From: Talpa occidentalis
Lineage: Eukaryota; Chordata; Mammalia; Eulipotyphla; Talpidae
Assembly: GCF_014898055.3 (NCBI RefSeq)
Contig: NW_023604861.1
Location: 101,434,083-101,498,082 of the forward strand
Reading direction: 5' to 3'
Length of the DNA stretch: 64,000 nucleotides
In this document: piece after piece, positions 47,978 through 58,115 of the stretch
Numbering within the stretch: position 1 is the first letter of the stretch
Layout of the letters: the number at the start of each line of letters is the position of its first letter
Position numbers and translations under genes: made by a program
The notes under the pieces: model-generated
What the model was told of the DNA's origin: nothing
Seen by the model: the letters and a program-made list of their open reading frames with translations, nothing else
The model's database searches: none

Positions 47978-48023
47978 ATAAAAGCTGAGATGTGTAGGAT
48001 ATAAAAGCTGAGCCGCGTAGGAT
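47978..48023. repeat. 23-bp tandem duplication
   Basis: Two adjacent units, each starting ATAAAAGCTGAG and ending GTAGGAT, differ at three positions in the middle. Confidence 0.85.
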
Positions 48024-49137
48024 TCTCTGACCCCTGGAGAAATTTTATTTGTATTCCAAAAGGTCAGAGTTCGAACCATGGGTCCTTTTCATCCTACCTC
48101 CAAGAAGCAAAGATTTCTCCCTCTCCCTATAGGGAAGGAGGGAGTTAGCTACTTTTCTCCTGTACTTAGGCACAGAAAATCCTTGTTTTCCATTCTTCAC
48201 CTTTGGGTGTAATCTGCACCCATGTAGAAGTCTTTATTGGCTCTCATCTCCTTGTCTGGGGATCTAGTTTCGGAGCCCCACCGCAGTGCGATTCTGGCAG
48301 CTGCTGGTCTGGGTATCAATCCTAACAAAGTCCCATTCTCTGATCTGGCTACCTGGTGTTTTTGTAGTATTCACATTTATAAAGTACATAGCTATGCAAT
48401 TGGGGCGCATCTCACAGCTTGACAGATAAGTCCGTATAACTGGGCACCTCACTGGCCCTTGAGCAACCTTGTCCCTATCCCCAGGACTAGTTTGAGGAAG
48501 GAGGAAGCTAGGTCAGCACAGCCCATGGGGTATGTCAGCAGGCCCTGGAGTCCCCAGGTGGCCTCACCAGAGTTCCTTCTTTTAGCAACAACTACATGCA
48601 ACAGCAAACAGCTCATTTTTACAAATTGCAAATGGATTATTTTACAGAAAAATACAATTTTAATGAAGTGACTATCTCAAGCTGTTCTTGAGAGGAGCGA
48701 AAAATGCTTGCATCTCTTGGTATTTCTAGTTTTGATCAGCCACATCTGGGAATTTAATACATTTTCTGATCAAAGTCCAAAGTCACTGCCTTGCTTTAAT
48801 CTTTAGCTATAAAGCCTCCCTACTATTGCACACATACATTAAATCAGGTTACAGCTGAATAGCATTTCGTTTGGGGGCGGGGGACATGGTAAGGAATACT
48901 TGTCTAGATAATGAGTAATCCCTGCCTTCTTTAGGAGAAGGTGTTTTGACAGTCTCAGGTCAGAGGTAACAATATTTTCAATATAAATTTTTATTATGTT
49001 AGAGATATTTTATTCTAAGTACTGAATTTTGTTAGTTATTAAAATGGCCCTAACCCATGTTTTTTGTTATTTTTTGAAATACTTTTTAAGCAAAAGAAGA
49101 GAATTTAAATAGAAATGCTTTCAAACTTCAGTTTTGA
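48024..49137. other. Unassigned putative intronic sequence
   Basis: AT-rich from about 48,970 to 49,130. No recognised gene or repeat. Confidence 0.4.
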
Positions 49138-49152
49138 CTTTAATTTCTTTTT

Positions 49153-49418
49153 TTTTTTTTAAAGACTTAATTATTTATGCATGCAAGAACTTAGGCACAG
49201 GTCAGAGATGCAGGGAGTGAGTGGATCCACCAGAGACAGAGCAGAGAACAGAACAGGCAGACTGACTGAAATACACTGCTGAGGGGAGTAGCAGGCGAGA
49301 CAGGAGAGGTCTGCTTCTCTATGCGGGCTGCTCCCCGCCCGGGGATCGAACTGGTGCTGCAGAGGCTGCAGATTGCTTCACAGTGCTGTGCTTAACCCCC
49401 TCTGCCACCAGGGAGGCC
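49153..49418 (-). mobile_element. tRNA-derived SINE, minus strand, with TSD
   Basis: Same SINE family. Exact 15-bp direct repeats CTTTAATTTCTTTTT lie at 49,138-49,152 and 49,419-49,433; the left copy merges with the T-run of the tail. The tail here reads AAAGACTTAATTATTTATGC on the plus strand, slightly diverged. Confidence 0.94.
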
Positions 49419-49433
49419 CTTTAATTTCTTTTT

Positions 49434-50875
49434 GATAGCCAACTTTTTCCATTTCCTTTAAGGAAGCAGATGATGTTTACCAAAATGTCTGAAGGATCCC
49501 TTTGTGAGGAAAGTGGGTGGGGCTTTTGAGGAACTACCACTCAGAATTTCTTTATCTCACCTGTCAGGGAATTGTCCAGCTAGGTTAGACAGTGTCCTGT
49601 TAACCATACCAGAAATGAGGAATTCTAGCCCCAAAGTGCTACTTCCCAGAGGGACACCACAGTGGAAGATAGAGGTGATTATATACTCCAGGGGAAGGCA
49701 AGAAAAGGAAAGAGAAAGTGCAGTGCTGGTGGTGACACCTAGTCTGATAAGGCCTGATAGAGGCCCTAACACACTGATAAGCAGCTTTTACTTTCAGCAG
49801 GCACCACAGCCCTACCAACTTACTTTTCTTCTATACTGACCTACATAACATATGATATGTGTCATTAGGTCCCTATATCACAGTCATTTTCACAAACCAG
49901 CTTTCGCCCAGTATTACTAGGTGCCCAGTGTACTAGGTGCTGTTCTGGTGCTGAGATGCCACTGAGGGGTACACCCCAGGGAAAGGGTGGGAAAGTGGGG
50001 CTTGATCCTCAGAGGGATCCTAAGGCCCTTTTACCCATGATGATTGGAGACTTGGGGGCTCTGACCAGCCAGTAAAGGCACCAAAACCACCACATAGAAG
50101 CAAATAATGCAATATGAGTCACATGAATTTCTTGGTTTCCCAGTGCATATGAAAGTGCTGTTGTAATCTACTGTAATCTGAGGGTACAGTAGCATTAGGT
50201 CTGAGAAAAACAATGCACATATCTTAAGTAGAAATAGTTTATTGCTAAAAAATGAAAAAGAGTGACCTCATGGGAAAGATGGTGCCCATAGACTTGCTGG
50301 ATACAGGGTTGCCATAAACCTTAAAAAGCACCCTTTCTGGAAGGCGCAACAAAAGGAGGTGTGCTGTGTTTTGATAATTCTCCTTCTTTTGTATAACACA
50401 CACCAATTTTTCAGAGAATTCAAAGAATTAAGTGCAAATAGACTACGGGGAAGTTGACCTTTCTTTGTTCAGTCATGCTTAGGTGGTGCTGAGGGGTGGT
50501 GCTGAAGGTCTTTCACCACACCTCATTGGCACTACAGGTGCAGGAGTTGCAGGTACCATGCAGGTACCATTGGGTCTGTGTACACATAGATCCAATGGGG
50601 TGGGCTGAAACACATCCTTAATGTATAGTGTGATGTATATCTTTTCATTTAGTTGTTATTCTTGAGCATAGGGGAGCTTGGAGTTGTTCCAGTTGTCGAG
50701 CTGTATCCACCAGGGATGCTGTCCAGAGAAGTCGTATGTACCCCTTGAAAGGAAGGAAAGTGTTTTGTGATTGTCTGCATTGGTCGTGTGTAGTTGTACC
50801 TGTCTCCCAGAGCAAAGGTTGACCCTTTTGTTGAAATTAATTTTCCTTATGCCACTTTGGTGACAGCTAAGAGTA
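49434..50875. other. Unassigned putative intronic sequence
   Basis: A possible L2 scrap (GTGCCCAGTGTACTAGGTGC, near 49,921) is visible. Small tandem duplications occur at 50,481-50,508 (GTGGTGCTGA twice) and 50,551-50,572 (GCAGGTACCAT twice). Confidence 0.4.
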
Positions 50876-52165
50876 ATGTCTTGTCCCTGGAAGTTCATGT
50901 CCTGACCTCTGTCTCTCGTCACTGCCACTGGCTGAGGCAAATGGTGCCTGTTCCTCAGTCCCAGCAGTCCTGCTAGGGTAGTATCAGAAGGTGAAGCAAG
51001 GGTGAAGAAGGTATCAGAGAAAGTCGACTAGAGAAATAAATAAAGACCAGAACACAAGAAAAGGTTACTAATTCATAGTTTTCTCTAGTCAAATGGTCAG
51101 CACCTCACTGGTGTTTGGCTGAAACTCAAAGGCGGGCAGAGGAGTGGAAAGGATTTATATTGGGAAAAAGAAAGCTCCAGGCAAGCCCTGGTTAAAGACC
51201 ATTGGCTTGAAAAGCTACAGATGGGCTAACTAGAAATAGGGCATCCTATGGAGTGCTGGGGTGTACATTTACTTGACTTTCCCTGGTTGGTCCTATGTTG
51301 GAATTAGGAAAATTATCAATATTAATCAAGTCCTGGCCATTTGGGACTGAAGGATACGGGGGTTTGCACTTGACTTTGTGGTTTGTTACTGGAGATAGTG
51401 GTTTGACTCACTGTAAGTTTCACTTGGAGATAACAAGCTGGCTTTCTGGGCTGGTACTGTAGATAATGGGTTGGTTTCCTGGGCAGATTGCTGAAGGTTG
51501 TAGGTCAGAGTTCTGTTTTTGCATATTATCTGGTGATTACATGTTTAGTATCTCACTATTCATAAAGTGTCAGCTAAGAATAAGTAGCAGACCCAGCACA
51601 CTTGTTAGTCTGGGGGCTGTTCAAGCTATTTGACTGCCAGGCAAGTAACAGACACCCAGACTGTTTGGGGGTCACCAGAAGGACCACCCTGTCACTGCTG
51701 ACATCAGCCCTGGTGAGCAACTGTGTTCTTGATAGTGAGGCTTTTCATGCATTGAGCTCATGATATCCTTCTTTCACCTTGGAATTCATGTTAATGAATG
51801 AACTGCTTTTCTGAGGGGCACCCTATTTTAATGGGCAGGGCCAGCCCCATCCTGGCTTTCAGTCCATTTTTGGTAGTGATCTGCTGTTTTCTTCATCCTC
51901 TGATCCTCCTGACAATAAAAAAAAAATTCTCTTATGTGTCATTTTACCCCTGTCTCAGCCTTCACGTGGCAAAGTTTTTCTGGTCAGGGATTTAGTATTC
52001 CAAATAGCTTTGAAATTTCTGTAGTAATCTGCACCTTCTTCAGTCAATTTCTTGCCCCTGGAAGTTCATGTCCTGACCTCTGTCTCTAGGCACTGCCATT
52101 GGCTGAGGCAAATGGTGCCTGTTCCTCAGTCTTAGCAGTCCTGCTAGGGTAATGTCAGAAGGTGG
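50876..52165. repeat. Direct repeat pair, about 119 bp, 1,171 bp apart
   Basis: Copies lie at 50,876-50,994 and 52,047-52,165. Both contain CCTGGAAGTTCATGTCCTGA, GGCTGAGGCAAATGGTGCC and AGCAGTCCTGCTAGGGTA and differ at roughly ten positions by eye. Similarity stops on both sides. The spacing and orientation could fit flanking repeats of a decayed retroelement or a local duplication, but I see no TG...CA ends, primer-binding site or retroviral coding motif, so the class is unknown. Confidence 0.85.
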
Positions 52166-52249
52166 TCCCCTATATGAAGCCCTCCCAAAAGCCCCCACAA
52201 ATTTTGTTTGTATGTTTGTTGTGTTTTGCCCTAGATTTTAGGGGAAATT

Positions 52250-52430
52250 CCTTTTTTTTTTAATAGTGAAAGTGTTCATTTATTTAAACCTAAGCATTTT
52301 TCATCTTTCTTTTTTATTTTCTTTCTTTCTTTTCTTGCATCTGTGTTAATTTTTGGATAGTATTTGTGTAATCCCTGTAGTTCTCCCACCACCTGACATC
52401 ACACTCTGATCTATCACCATAGTTAAGGGA
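52250..52430 (-). mobile_element. LINE-1 3' UTR fragment, minus strand
   Basis: T-run at the left, then TTCTTGCATCTGTGTTAATT, TTTGGATAGTATTTGTGTAA and GATCTATCACCATAGTTA match the 3' UTR type of the copies at 42,365 and 7159. Severely 5'-truncated. Confidence 0.8.
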
Positions 52431-52990
52431 AATTTCTTAAGTGACATCATCATTGATAATCAAAGGAGACACTGTAATCTTTCACTTTCCTAGAATTTAA
52501 GAAAAAAGTTTTCAGAGTTTAAAACATGAAGCTTTACATAAAATATGTCTGAAATAGTCAAGTTTTATAAATAAACTGAAAATATTATATAGGGTTTTAT
52601 AAGCTATCTGTGATTTTTGAAGAGGGCATGGTATGGAAAGGCATTTCTTCTCTTGCTTTAGTGTGTGTTTGCACTTTCACATTGAATGACATCCTCAATG
52701 TGTAGGAGTTGAGTCAACGTTGTCAAGATTTTTTCCTCCTAATAACAATGTTTGTGGCATTCGCTACCATGAATAACAAGAAGCCTTTTTTAAGTTAAAA
52801 TACTTTATTTTTACTGCTGAAAGAATGATATTTCTTCATGTCCTTCAGTTATTTAAAGTAGTTTTATGAACTCTAAAAATAAGTCATTTTGAAGTTTAGC
52901 CACACAAAATAAAACTGCTTTATTAGTATGTCCTCCACCTGAAACATTTTGGTTGCCACGGCTTGGCCATCAATAAGACTAGCTAACGTT
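52431..52990. other. Unassigned AT-rich sequence
   Basis: No gene or confident repeat. Confidence 0.4.
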
Positions 52991-52999
52991 TAGTGCGGT

Positions 53000-53135
53000 C
53001 TTATATGTGCCATACATTGTTGTAGATGCTTTACCTTTACTAACTCACCTAATTCTCACATTATCTTCACTTCATAGCTAAAAACTGAGGCCCAGGAAGG
53101 CTCAGCCACTTGCCTGAGGTCACACAGCCATGTTT
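53000..53135 (-). repeat. MIR fragment, minus strand
   Basis: AACTGAGGCCCAGGAAGGCT followed by CACTTGCCTGAGGTCACACA is the antisense MIR core. Confidence 0.8.
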
Positions 53136-54507
53136 GGGACTTAGACTGCCAAATGTTCTTTTTGAATTTGAATTGACCATGGAATAACAAGGTATCCTGT
53201 CAAGGCATTTTGTTTCTCCCCAAAACATAAAGTTGGAAAGGGAAATAAACTTTATACATAAGTTTTTAACTCAGAAGTCTTCAAGTTTTTGGAGTGTAAG
53301 AAATAATGACCATTAGACTCTCTCCAGGAATTTGACCTGAACTGTTACAGACATGGCTGTTGCTGCTGATTTTCTATCTATAGATAGAGCTAAACTTGAG
53401 AGAGTGAAAAAACAAGGAAGAGGATGATGGTAAAAATGATTTCTCATTGTCTTATAACTTCTTAAAAATAGGCGTTTAACAGACTTAAGTATTATCAAAA
53501 TGGTCTTTATGTTATATGTATTTTACAATAATAGATAAGTAATTAGGTTAAAAAATGAGTAAGTCAATGAGCTGGTGGCTCACTCCTCAGCGAGGTGTGA
53601 CGCCTCGGGGCCCACAGCTTGTGTTGCTAGAATGGACCGAGATTCCCCAAGTTTGTGTGGATAACGCTCTCACGAGCAGTCAGCAAGCCCTGACAGGGTA
53701 ATGAAGACCTTTAGAAACAAAGCCAAGAATAGTACAGAAGGGCCTTCTTTTGGTACAAGAAGTGACTTATTTAGTGACTTAAAGAATCACTGCAATTTTG
53801 CTGTGTTTGGGGAGCTCTAAGTACAGAAAAAGACCCCTGGAAGATATATCCTACTGGGTTGTTAAAGAAGAAAAACAAAGAATTGATGATTTGTTTATAA
53901 GTCAGTGTCTTTAAGGACCTTTTTCTCCTTGGAGGAAGCTTGGGCTCAGGGAGAAAGCTGTGCAGTCTTGGCCGCTGTGATGCTGTGGCTGGGCCTTGAA
54001 GATTTAATGTGGCTTCTGTTTTTAGGAGCATTGCTAGAGTTTTGTGAGACCCTGCTGATAAAGCACCATGGGTCCTTAGTGGTCTGCTCCAATACTGTCT
54101 CTCCTCTCCCCTCACCTTTCCTCAACTCCCTGCCTCTCTTCTCTTTTCTTTTTCCCACAAGCCCTGGCCTTCTTTAGGATACAGTTTTGAGGATCATACA
54201 CATAGTTTTCTAGAGGAAACTAGAACATTGTATTTGGGAGGGTAAAACATGAAATGTTCTTATAGAAACAAGGAAAGATCAAGATCTGAATCAAAGCTTG
54301 AGTTTTTGCCACTCTGGACCCAAAAGAATTCCACGGGACTCAGTGGGCCCTGGAGATTTGCAGTCTCCAATGCCTCACACATTGGGGCAAGCACGTAATA
54401 AGCCAGGTCACCATAAAGAGGTCACTTTCACATCTAGCACATAATGCTCTTTCTCGAAAGCATCCTATTGAATGACAGGAATATACACAGACCATCACAG
54501 GTTGAAA
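53136..54507. other. Unassigned putative intronic sequence
   Basis: 53,580-53,700 is locally richer in CpG (for example GTGTGACGCCTCGGGG) than its flanks and free of recognised repeats. It might be a regulatory element, but I see no decisive motif. Confidence 0.35.
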
Positions 54508-54549
54508 AGGGGATCTTTGCTTCATTAAATAGGGGATCTTTGCTTCATT
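54508..54549. repeat. Short tandem duplication, 23-bp period
   Basis: AGGGGATCTTTGCTTCATT occurs twice (54,508-54,526 and 54,531-54,549), separated by AAAT, with no mismatches. Confidence 0.95.
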
Positions 54550-55250
54550 TTAGAGAGTTGCTTGATTAATCACAGACTATAGACCTGCTGATACCTAAAG
54601 AAGACATCTCTTTCTAGAAGTGAATAGGTAGAACTTTCGCTGGAAGTTACTTCAGATTTAATATTCATACAGTCAAGAAACCTTTCCAATATGTCCAGCA
54701 AGACTCTCTCTAATTTAGACTGTTTCCTGGTAGAATAATTCATCCTGATGGAAAGCTTTTTGCATTTGTCCCAGAGTGTCTTGAGGCTCATACTCTGCCC
54801 CGAGCCACTTCACCATGAGCCCCCAGACCTCTGTAGTGGGGTGCATGGCCAGGGTGGGTCAACACATGGGGCTAGCTGTGGCAGTTCATCTCATAGCCTT
54901 TTCTGTGTATTTGTCTCAGGAATATTATGTTCCCATAGATTTTAATCTAGGCATAATGGGAATTTAGAGCTTTAAAGGAAAGTGGAATGTAGTCAGTCTC
55001 CTTTCCCATGTGCTGCTCCATGAGCAGGATGCATTTCTTCTAGAATGATTGTTCTAGAAGCCTTTATTCTGAACCAGTGTGGTACAACAGCTTAAAATCA
55101 GTCCTTTTTCTGGTCTAAGTAGGATGGTAGTTAGGTGTTTTGGTTATGTGTAGCTGAGTGTGTGAATAAAAGTAGTTAAGTTTCCTAAATAGTATTTTTA
55201 AATACATTGTCACCTTCCTGCTTAATTGTAACTGCCAGCAAATCCTTGAA
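54550..55250. other. Unassigned putative intronic sequence
   Basis: A 73-codon ATG-initiated minus-strand frame (54,570-54,791) is present, but nothing else supports it as a gene. Confidence 0.4.
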
Positions 55251-55254
55251 GTGA

Positions 55255-55440
55255 GAGGGTGTTGGCAGCAGATCACAGTGGGAGGAAAGTGGTTGTAAGC
55301 AAAGCCATCTATGACTTTCGGCCCTGCCACCCATCAGCTGCAGGAATCTGGCTTCATTTCTCTGGGTACCAATTGCCTCATTGGGACTAAACCTTAGGGA
55401 GATGATCCTTAGGGTCCCTTCAGCTTTAGAATCTCTGTTT
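55255..55440 (+). repeat. Possible ancient SINE (MIR-like), plus strand
   Basis: CTGGCTTCATTTCTCTGGGT, ACCAATTGCCTCATTGGG and GGGTCCCTTCAGCTTTAGAA resemble an ancient mammalian SINE 3' region. A (TTA)n patch follows at about 55,459-55,478. Confidence 0.5.
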
Positions 55441-55828
55441 CAACTACATCACAATAACTTTATTATTATTTATTATTATAAAGAGATAAATACGACCATC
55501 ATGTTTCCAAAAAGCCATAATGCATTTCCTAGTCACCTATAGGAAGATGTTAGAATTGTTAAGTTCTTAACTTGGTCTAAAGCAAGGTTGTGGAAGCTTT
55601 CAGGTACCAGAAGTTTTCTTCAGGCTAAAATTTGTGACAAAGGTTTTGAAAAACTGGGGACAGAGAAAGAGGAGTGGAGAAAAAGAGAGCAAGTGTGAAG
55701 CCTGGTTCTGTCCTTGTTGTCTGTAAGGATTTGATGTAAAAAGAAGAGGCATCAAGAGTCATTGAGGGAGGGAGAGATTGTTCTATATTGGTTGGGGAAA
55801 GTGGTTAGACATTTTGAAAAACAAAATC
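55441..55828. other. Unassigned, purine-rich in part
   Basis: Short TTA-rich tract, then purine-rich DNA around 55,660-55,690. No gene. Confidence 0.4.
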
Positions 55829-55845
55829 TAAAATTTCACATTCTC

Positions 55846-55880
55846 ATCACTTTTTAGCCTTTTGGCTAAGATCAAGTGTA
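55846..55880 (+). pseudogene. RNU2 (pseudogene): U2 snRNA retrocopy, truncated, with TSD
   Basis: ATCACTTTTTAGCCTTTTGG followed by CTAAGATCAAGTGTA matches the first about 35 nt of the U2 spliceosomal RNA, with about four differences. The invariant CCTTTTGGCTAAGATCAAGTGTA is intact. Only the 5' end of the RNA is present. It is flanked by 17-bp direct repeats, TAAAATTTCACATTCTC (55,829-55,845) and TAAAATTTTACATCCTC (55,879-55,895; the first TA overlaps the RNA end), differing at two positions. No U2 promoter elements are seen, so this is a retrotransposed fragment, not a working gene. Confidence 0.88.
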
Positions 55881-55895
55881 AAATTTTACATCCTC

Positions 55896-56235
55896 ACTTT
55901 ACTATAGATAACCAACTTGAATTCCAGCTAGATTTAAATGTGAATTTAAAAAAAAAAAAAAAAGAGGAAATGGGAAAAAAAGTTGCAAAACTTTGAGAGT
56001 AAGGAATTTCTAAGATTAGAACAAAAAAATCATCAAGGAAAATATTGACAGATTTGGCTTAAAGGCCTGTGTTTCATAAAGAGGGAATCCAAACACAGTT
56101 AACCTGGAGAGGATATTTGCAGAATAGGATGAAATCTTCAGCATAAGGAAAACTCTAGAAACAAACATAAAACTGAGACTTCAACCCAGAATTTTTCCAG
56201 ATCTGGCCCAAGAATTGCTTGCATCAGAATCAGTG
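55896..56235. other. Unassigned, A-rich
   Basis: A-run near 55,948-55,963. The sequence resembles LINE-1 coding-strand composition weakly, but I cannot align it. Confidence 0.35.
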
Positions 56236-56250
56236 AAAATGTAGAATCCT

Positions 56251-56527
56251 GGGCCTCCCTGGTGGCACAAGGGGTTAAGTATTGCACTATGAAGCAATCC
56301 ACAGCCTCTGCAGCACAAGTTCGATCCCCGGCCAGCGAGGGAGTAACCCACATGATGCAGCAAACCTCTCCTGACTCACCCGCTGCTCCTCTCAGCAGCG
56401 TACTTCGGTCAATCTGCCTGTTCTGTTACCCCCTCTGTCTCTGGTGAATCCTCTCACCCCCCTCATCTCTGGCCTGTACCCCAGCTCTTGTATGCATATA
56501 TAAATAAATCTTAAAAAAAAACGAACA
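56251..56527 (+). mobile_element. tRNA-derived SINE, plus strand, intact Pol III boxes
   Basis: Best-preserved plus-strand copy. A box TGGCACAAGGG (56,263-56,273) and B box GTTCGATCC (56,319-56,327) both fit the tRNA-type internal promoter. The body carries GCAGCGTACTTCGGTCAATC and CTGTCTCTGGTGAATCC blocks and the tail ends in ATAAATAAATC plus A-run. Direct repeats AAAATGTAGAATCCT (56,236-56,250) and AAAATGTAGAATTCT (56,528-56,542) differ at one base. Confidence 0.95.
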
Positions 56528-56631
56528 AAAATGTAGAATTCTGTCCTCCACCAGGTCTTCAGCACCCTGGAGGCTGGGCCCAGACCCGGCTTGGGCAGAG
56601 AACACAGTGGCTGTCAAGAAAATGGCCTGCT

Positions 56632-57272
56632 CTCCTGCATTGCTGGTGGGAGTGCAAACTGGTCCAACCACTGTGGAAAGCTGTGTGGAGATACCTCAAC
56701 CTACTAAATATAGGACTTCCATATGATCCAGCAATTCCATTCCTAGGTATTTACCCAAAGGACACAGAAACATCAATTCCAAAGAGCACCTGCACCCCTA
56801 TGTTTATAGCAGCACTGTTTACAATAGCTAAGCTTTGGAAACAACCCAAATGCCCAAAAATAGATGACTGGATCAAGAAGATGTGGTACATATACACCAT
56901 GGAATATTACTCAGCATTCAAAAAAGATAAACACATGCCATTTGCAGCAACATGGATGGAGCTGGAAGGGATTGCGCTCAGCAAAATAAGCCAGAAAGAA
57001 AAAGAAAAATACCAGATGGTCTCACTCATAGCAGGAATCTAGAAAACCTAAATAAGGGACCGGGAAAAAGAATAACTATAAGAAAGAAAAAATCAAAATC
57101 AACAAACAACTATGAACCAGAGACACACTATGGGTGGGGGGCCCACAGGGAGAAGAGAGATTGGGGTCAAAATAAGGGGGTTGCAATTGTATGGGAAATA
57201 TAAAAATAAAATTTAAAAAAAAAGAATTTTACAATAAACATTCAAAGCCACCCACCACCCCCCCAAAAAAAA
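56632..57272 (+). mobile_element. LINE-1, 5'-truncated, probable 3' transduction
   Basis: The plus-strand frame encodes the LINE-1 ORF2 carboxy terminus: [51 protein letters not shown] and WMELEGIALSKISQKEKEKY, then a stop and a 3' UTR with GAACCAGAGACACACTATGG. A first A-run lies at 57,215-57,223. It is followed by about 41 bp of unrelated sequence containing AATAAA (57,233-57,238), then a second A-run (57,265-57,272), then GGCCTGCT. The same GGCCTGCT precedes the element (56,624-56,631), within a longer AAGAAAATGGCCTGCT, so the duplication encloses the extra segment. Inactive: no reverse transcriptase or endonuclease. Confidence 0.9.
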
Positions 57273-57280
57273 GGCCTGCT

Positions 57281-58025
57281 TCCTGAGAAGGCGTGAAGTG
57301 CAGATAAAAATGAAATCACTTTTTCATCAATCAAGTTATTAAAAACATTAAAAGGTTTGTGATGGGGTGTGAAAAGTGCTTTCCATGACAACACTATGTA
57401 TGAGGAAAGCTGTCTGCAATGTGTGTGAAAACCCTTAATATCTTCGTGCTATGAGCCCCTTAATTCTTCCTTTGGGACCTCTCCTAAGGGAATAAGGCCA
57501 ATTGAAGAGAAGGCCTTGCTGACCACAGTGACGCTTGTGTTAGCAAAATATTGGAAATCAAGATGTTTAAAGTGCTCACTGTGGTTAAATAAACCCAAGC
57601 AACATGTAGCTATGGAAAGTATAATTTCTGGGGACTACACAGTCCATAAGAAAATGCATAGTATGCTGAGTGAAAGAATTCTAGACTATACAACCTGTAC
57701 CTCCAGTGTGGTCTCAATAACATAAAACATACCCATCCTTAGGAAAGAAAATGCAAAATGTTCATAGGGGTTCTCTTAGGTCATGGTCCTTGGAAAACTT
57801 TAAATTTTCTTTCTTTTTATTTTTTTTTTTTTGCTTTTCCGGGTTCCCCATGTTTTTGAATGAGTGAGAAATATTCTTACTCAGGGGAAATAGAACACAC
57901 TCAAACCTGGTCTTCAGTGTAGGAAAAGAAAAGAGTGATGACCTGCAGCAAGTGGCTAAGATGGAGGAGGCAGTTCAGGGTGTCTTGTGCATCATCTCAG
58001 GAGGTTCTTGCTGTAAATGAACCAG
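57281..58025. other. Unassigned putative intronic sequence
   Basis: T-run near 57,818-57,831. No recognised gene or confident repeat. Confidence 0.4.
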
Positions 58026-58029
58026 GTAG

Positions 58030-58115
58030 GTATGGCTGTGCTCCCATTTTGAAGACAAGAAATTGAGGCTAGTCAGAGCAGATAACTTGCATTGCATTCT
58101 TAACAAGTAAGGGTT
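58030..58115 (-). repeat. Probable MIR fragment, minus strand
   Basis: GAAGACAAGAAATTGAGGCT, then AGATAACTTGCATTGCATTC and AACAAGTAAGGGTTGGAACT follow the antisense MIR order. Confidence 0.6.

Noticed and set aside
50656..50940. 94-codon minus-strand frame overlapping the first copy of the 119-bp direct repeat
   Set aside because: It starts at TTG, has no recognised domain, and the second copy of the repeat does not keep a similar open extension.
54570..54791. 73-codon ATG-initiated minus-strand frame rich in charged residues
   Set aside because: Chance frames of this size are common in 64 kb; no homology, promoter or splice context supports it.
56263..56327. tRNA gene suggested by A- and B-box matches
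   Set aside because: The boxes belong to the tRNA-derived SINE head; a cloverleaf with proper acceptor pairing and anticodon arm is not present.
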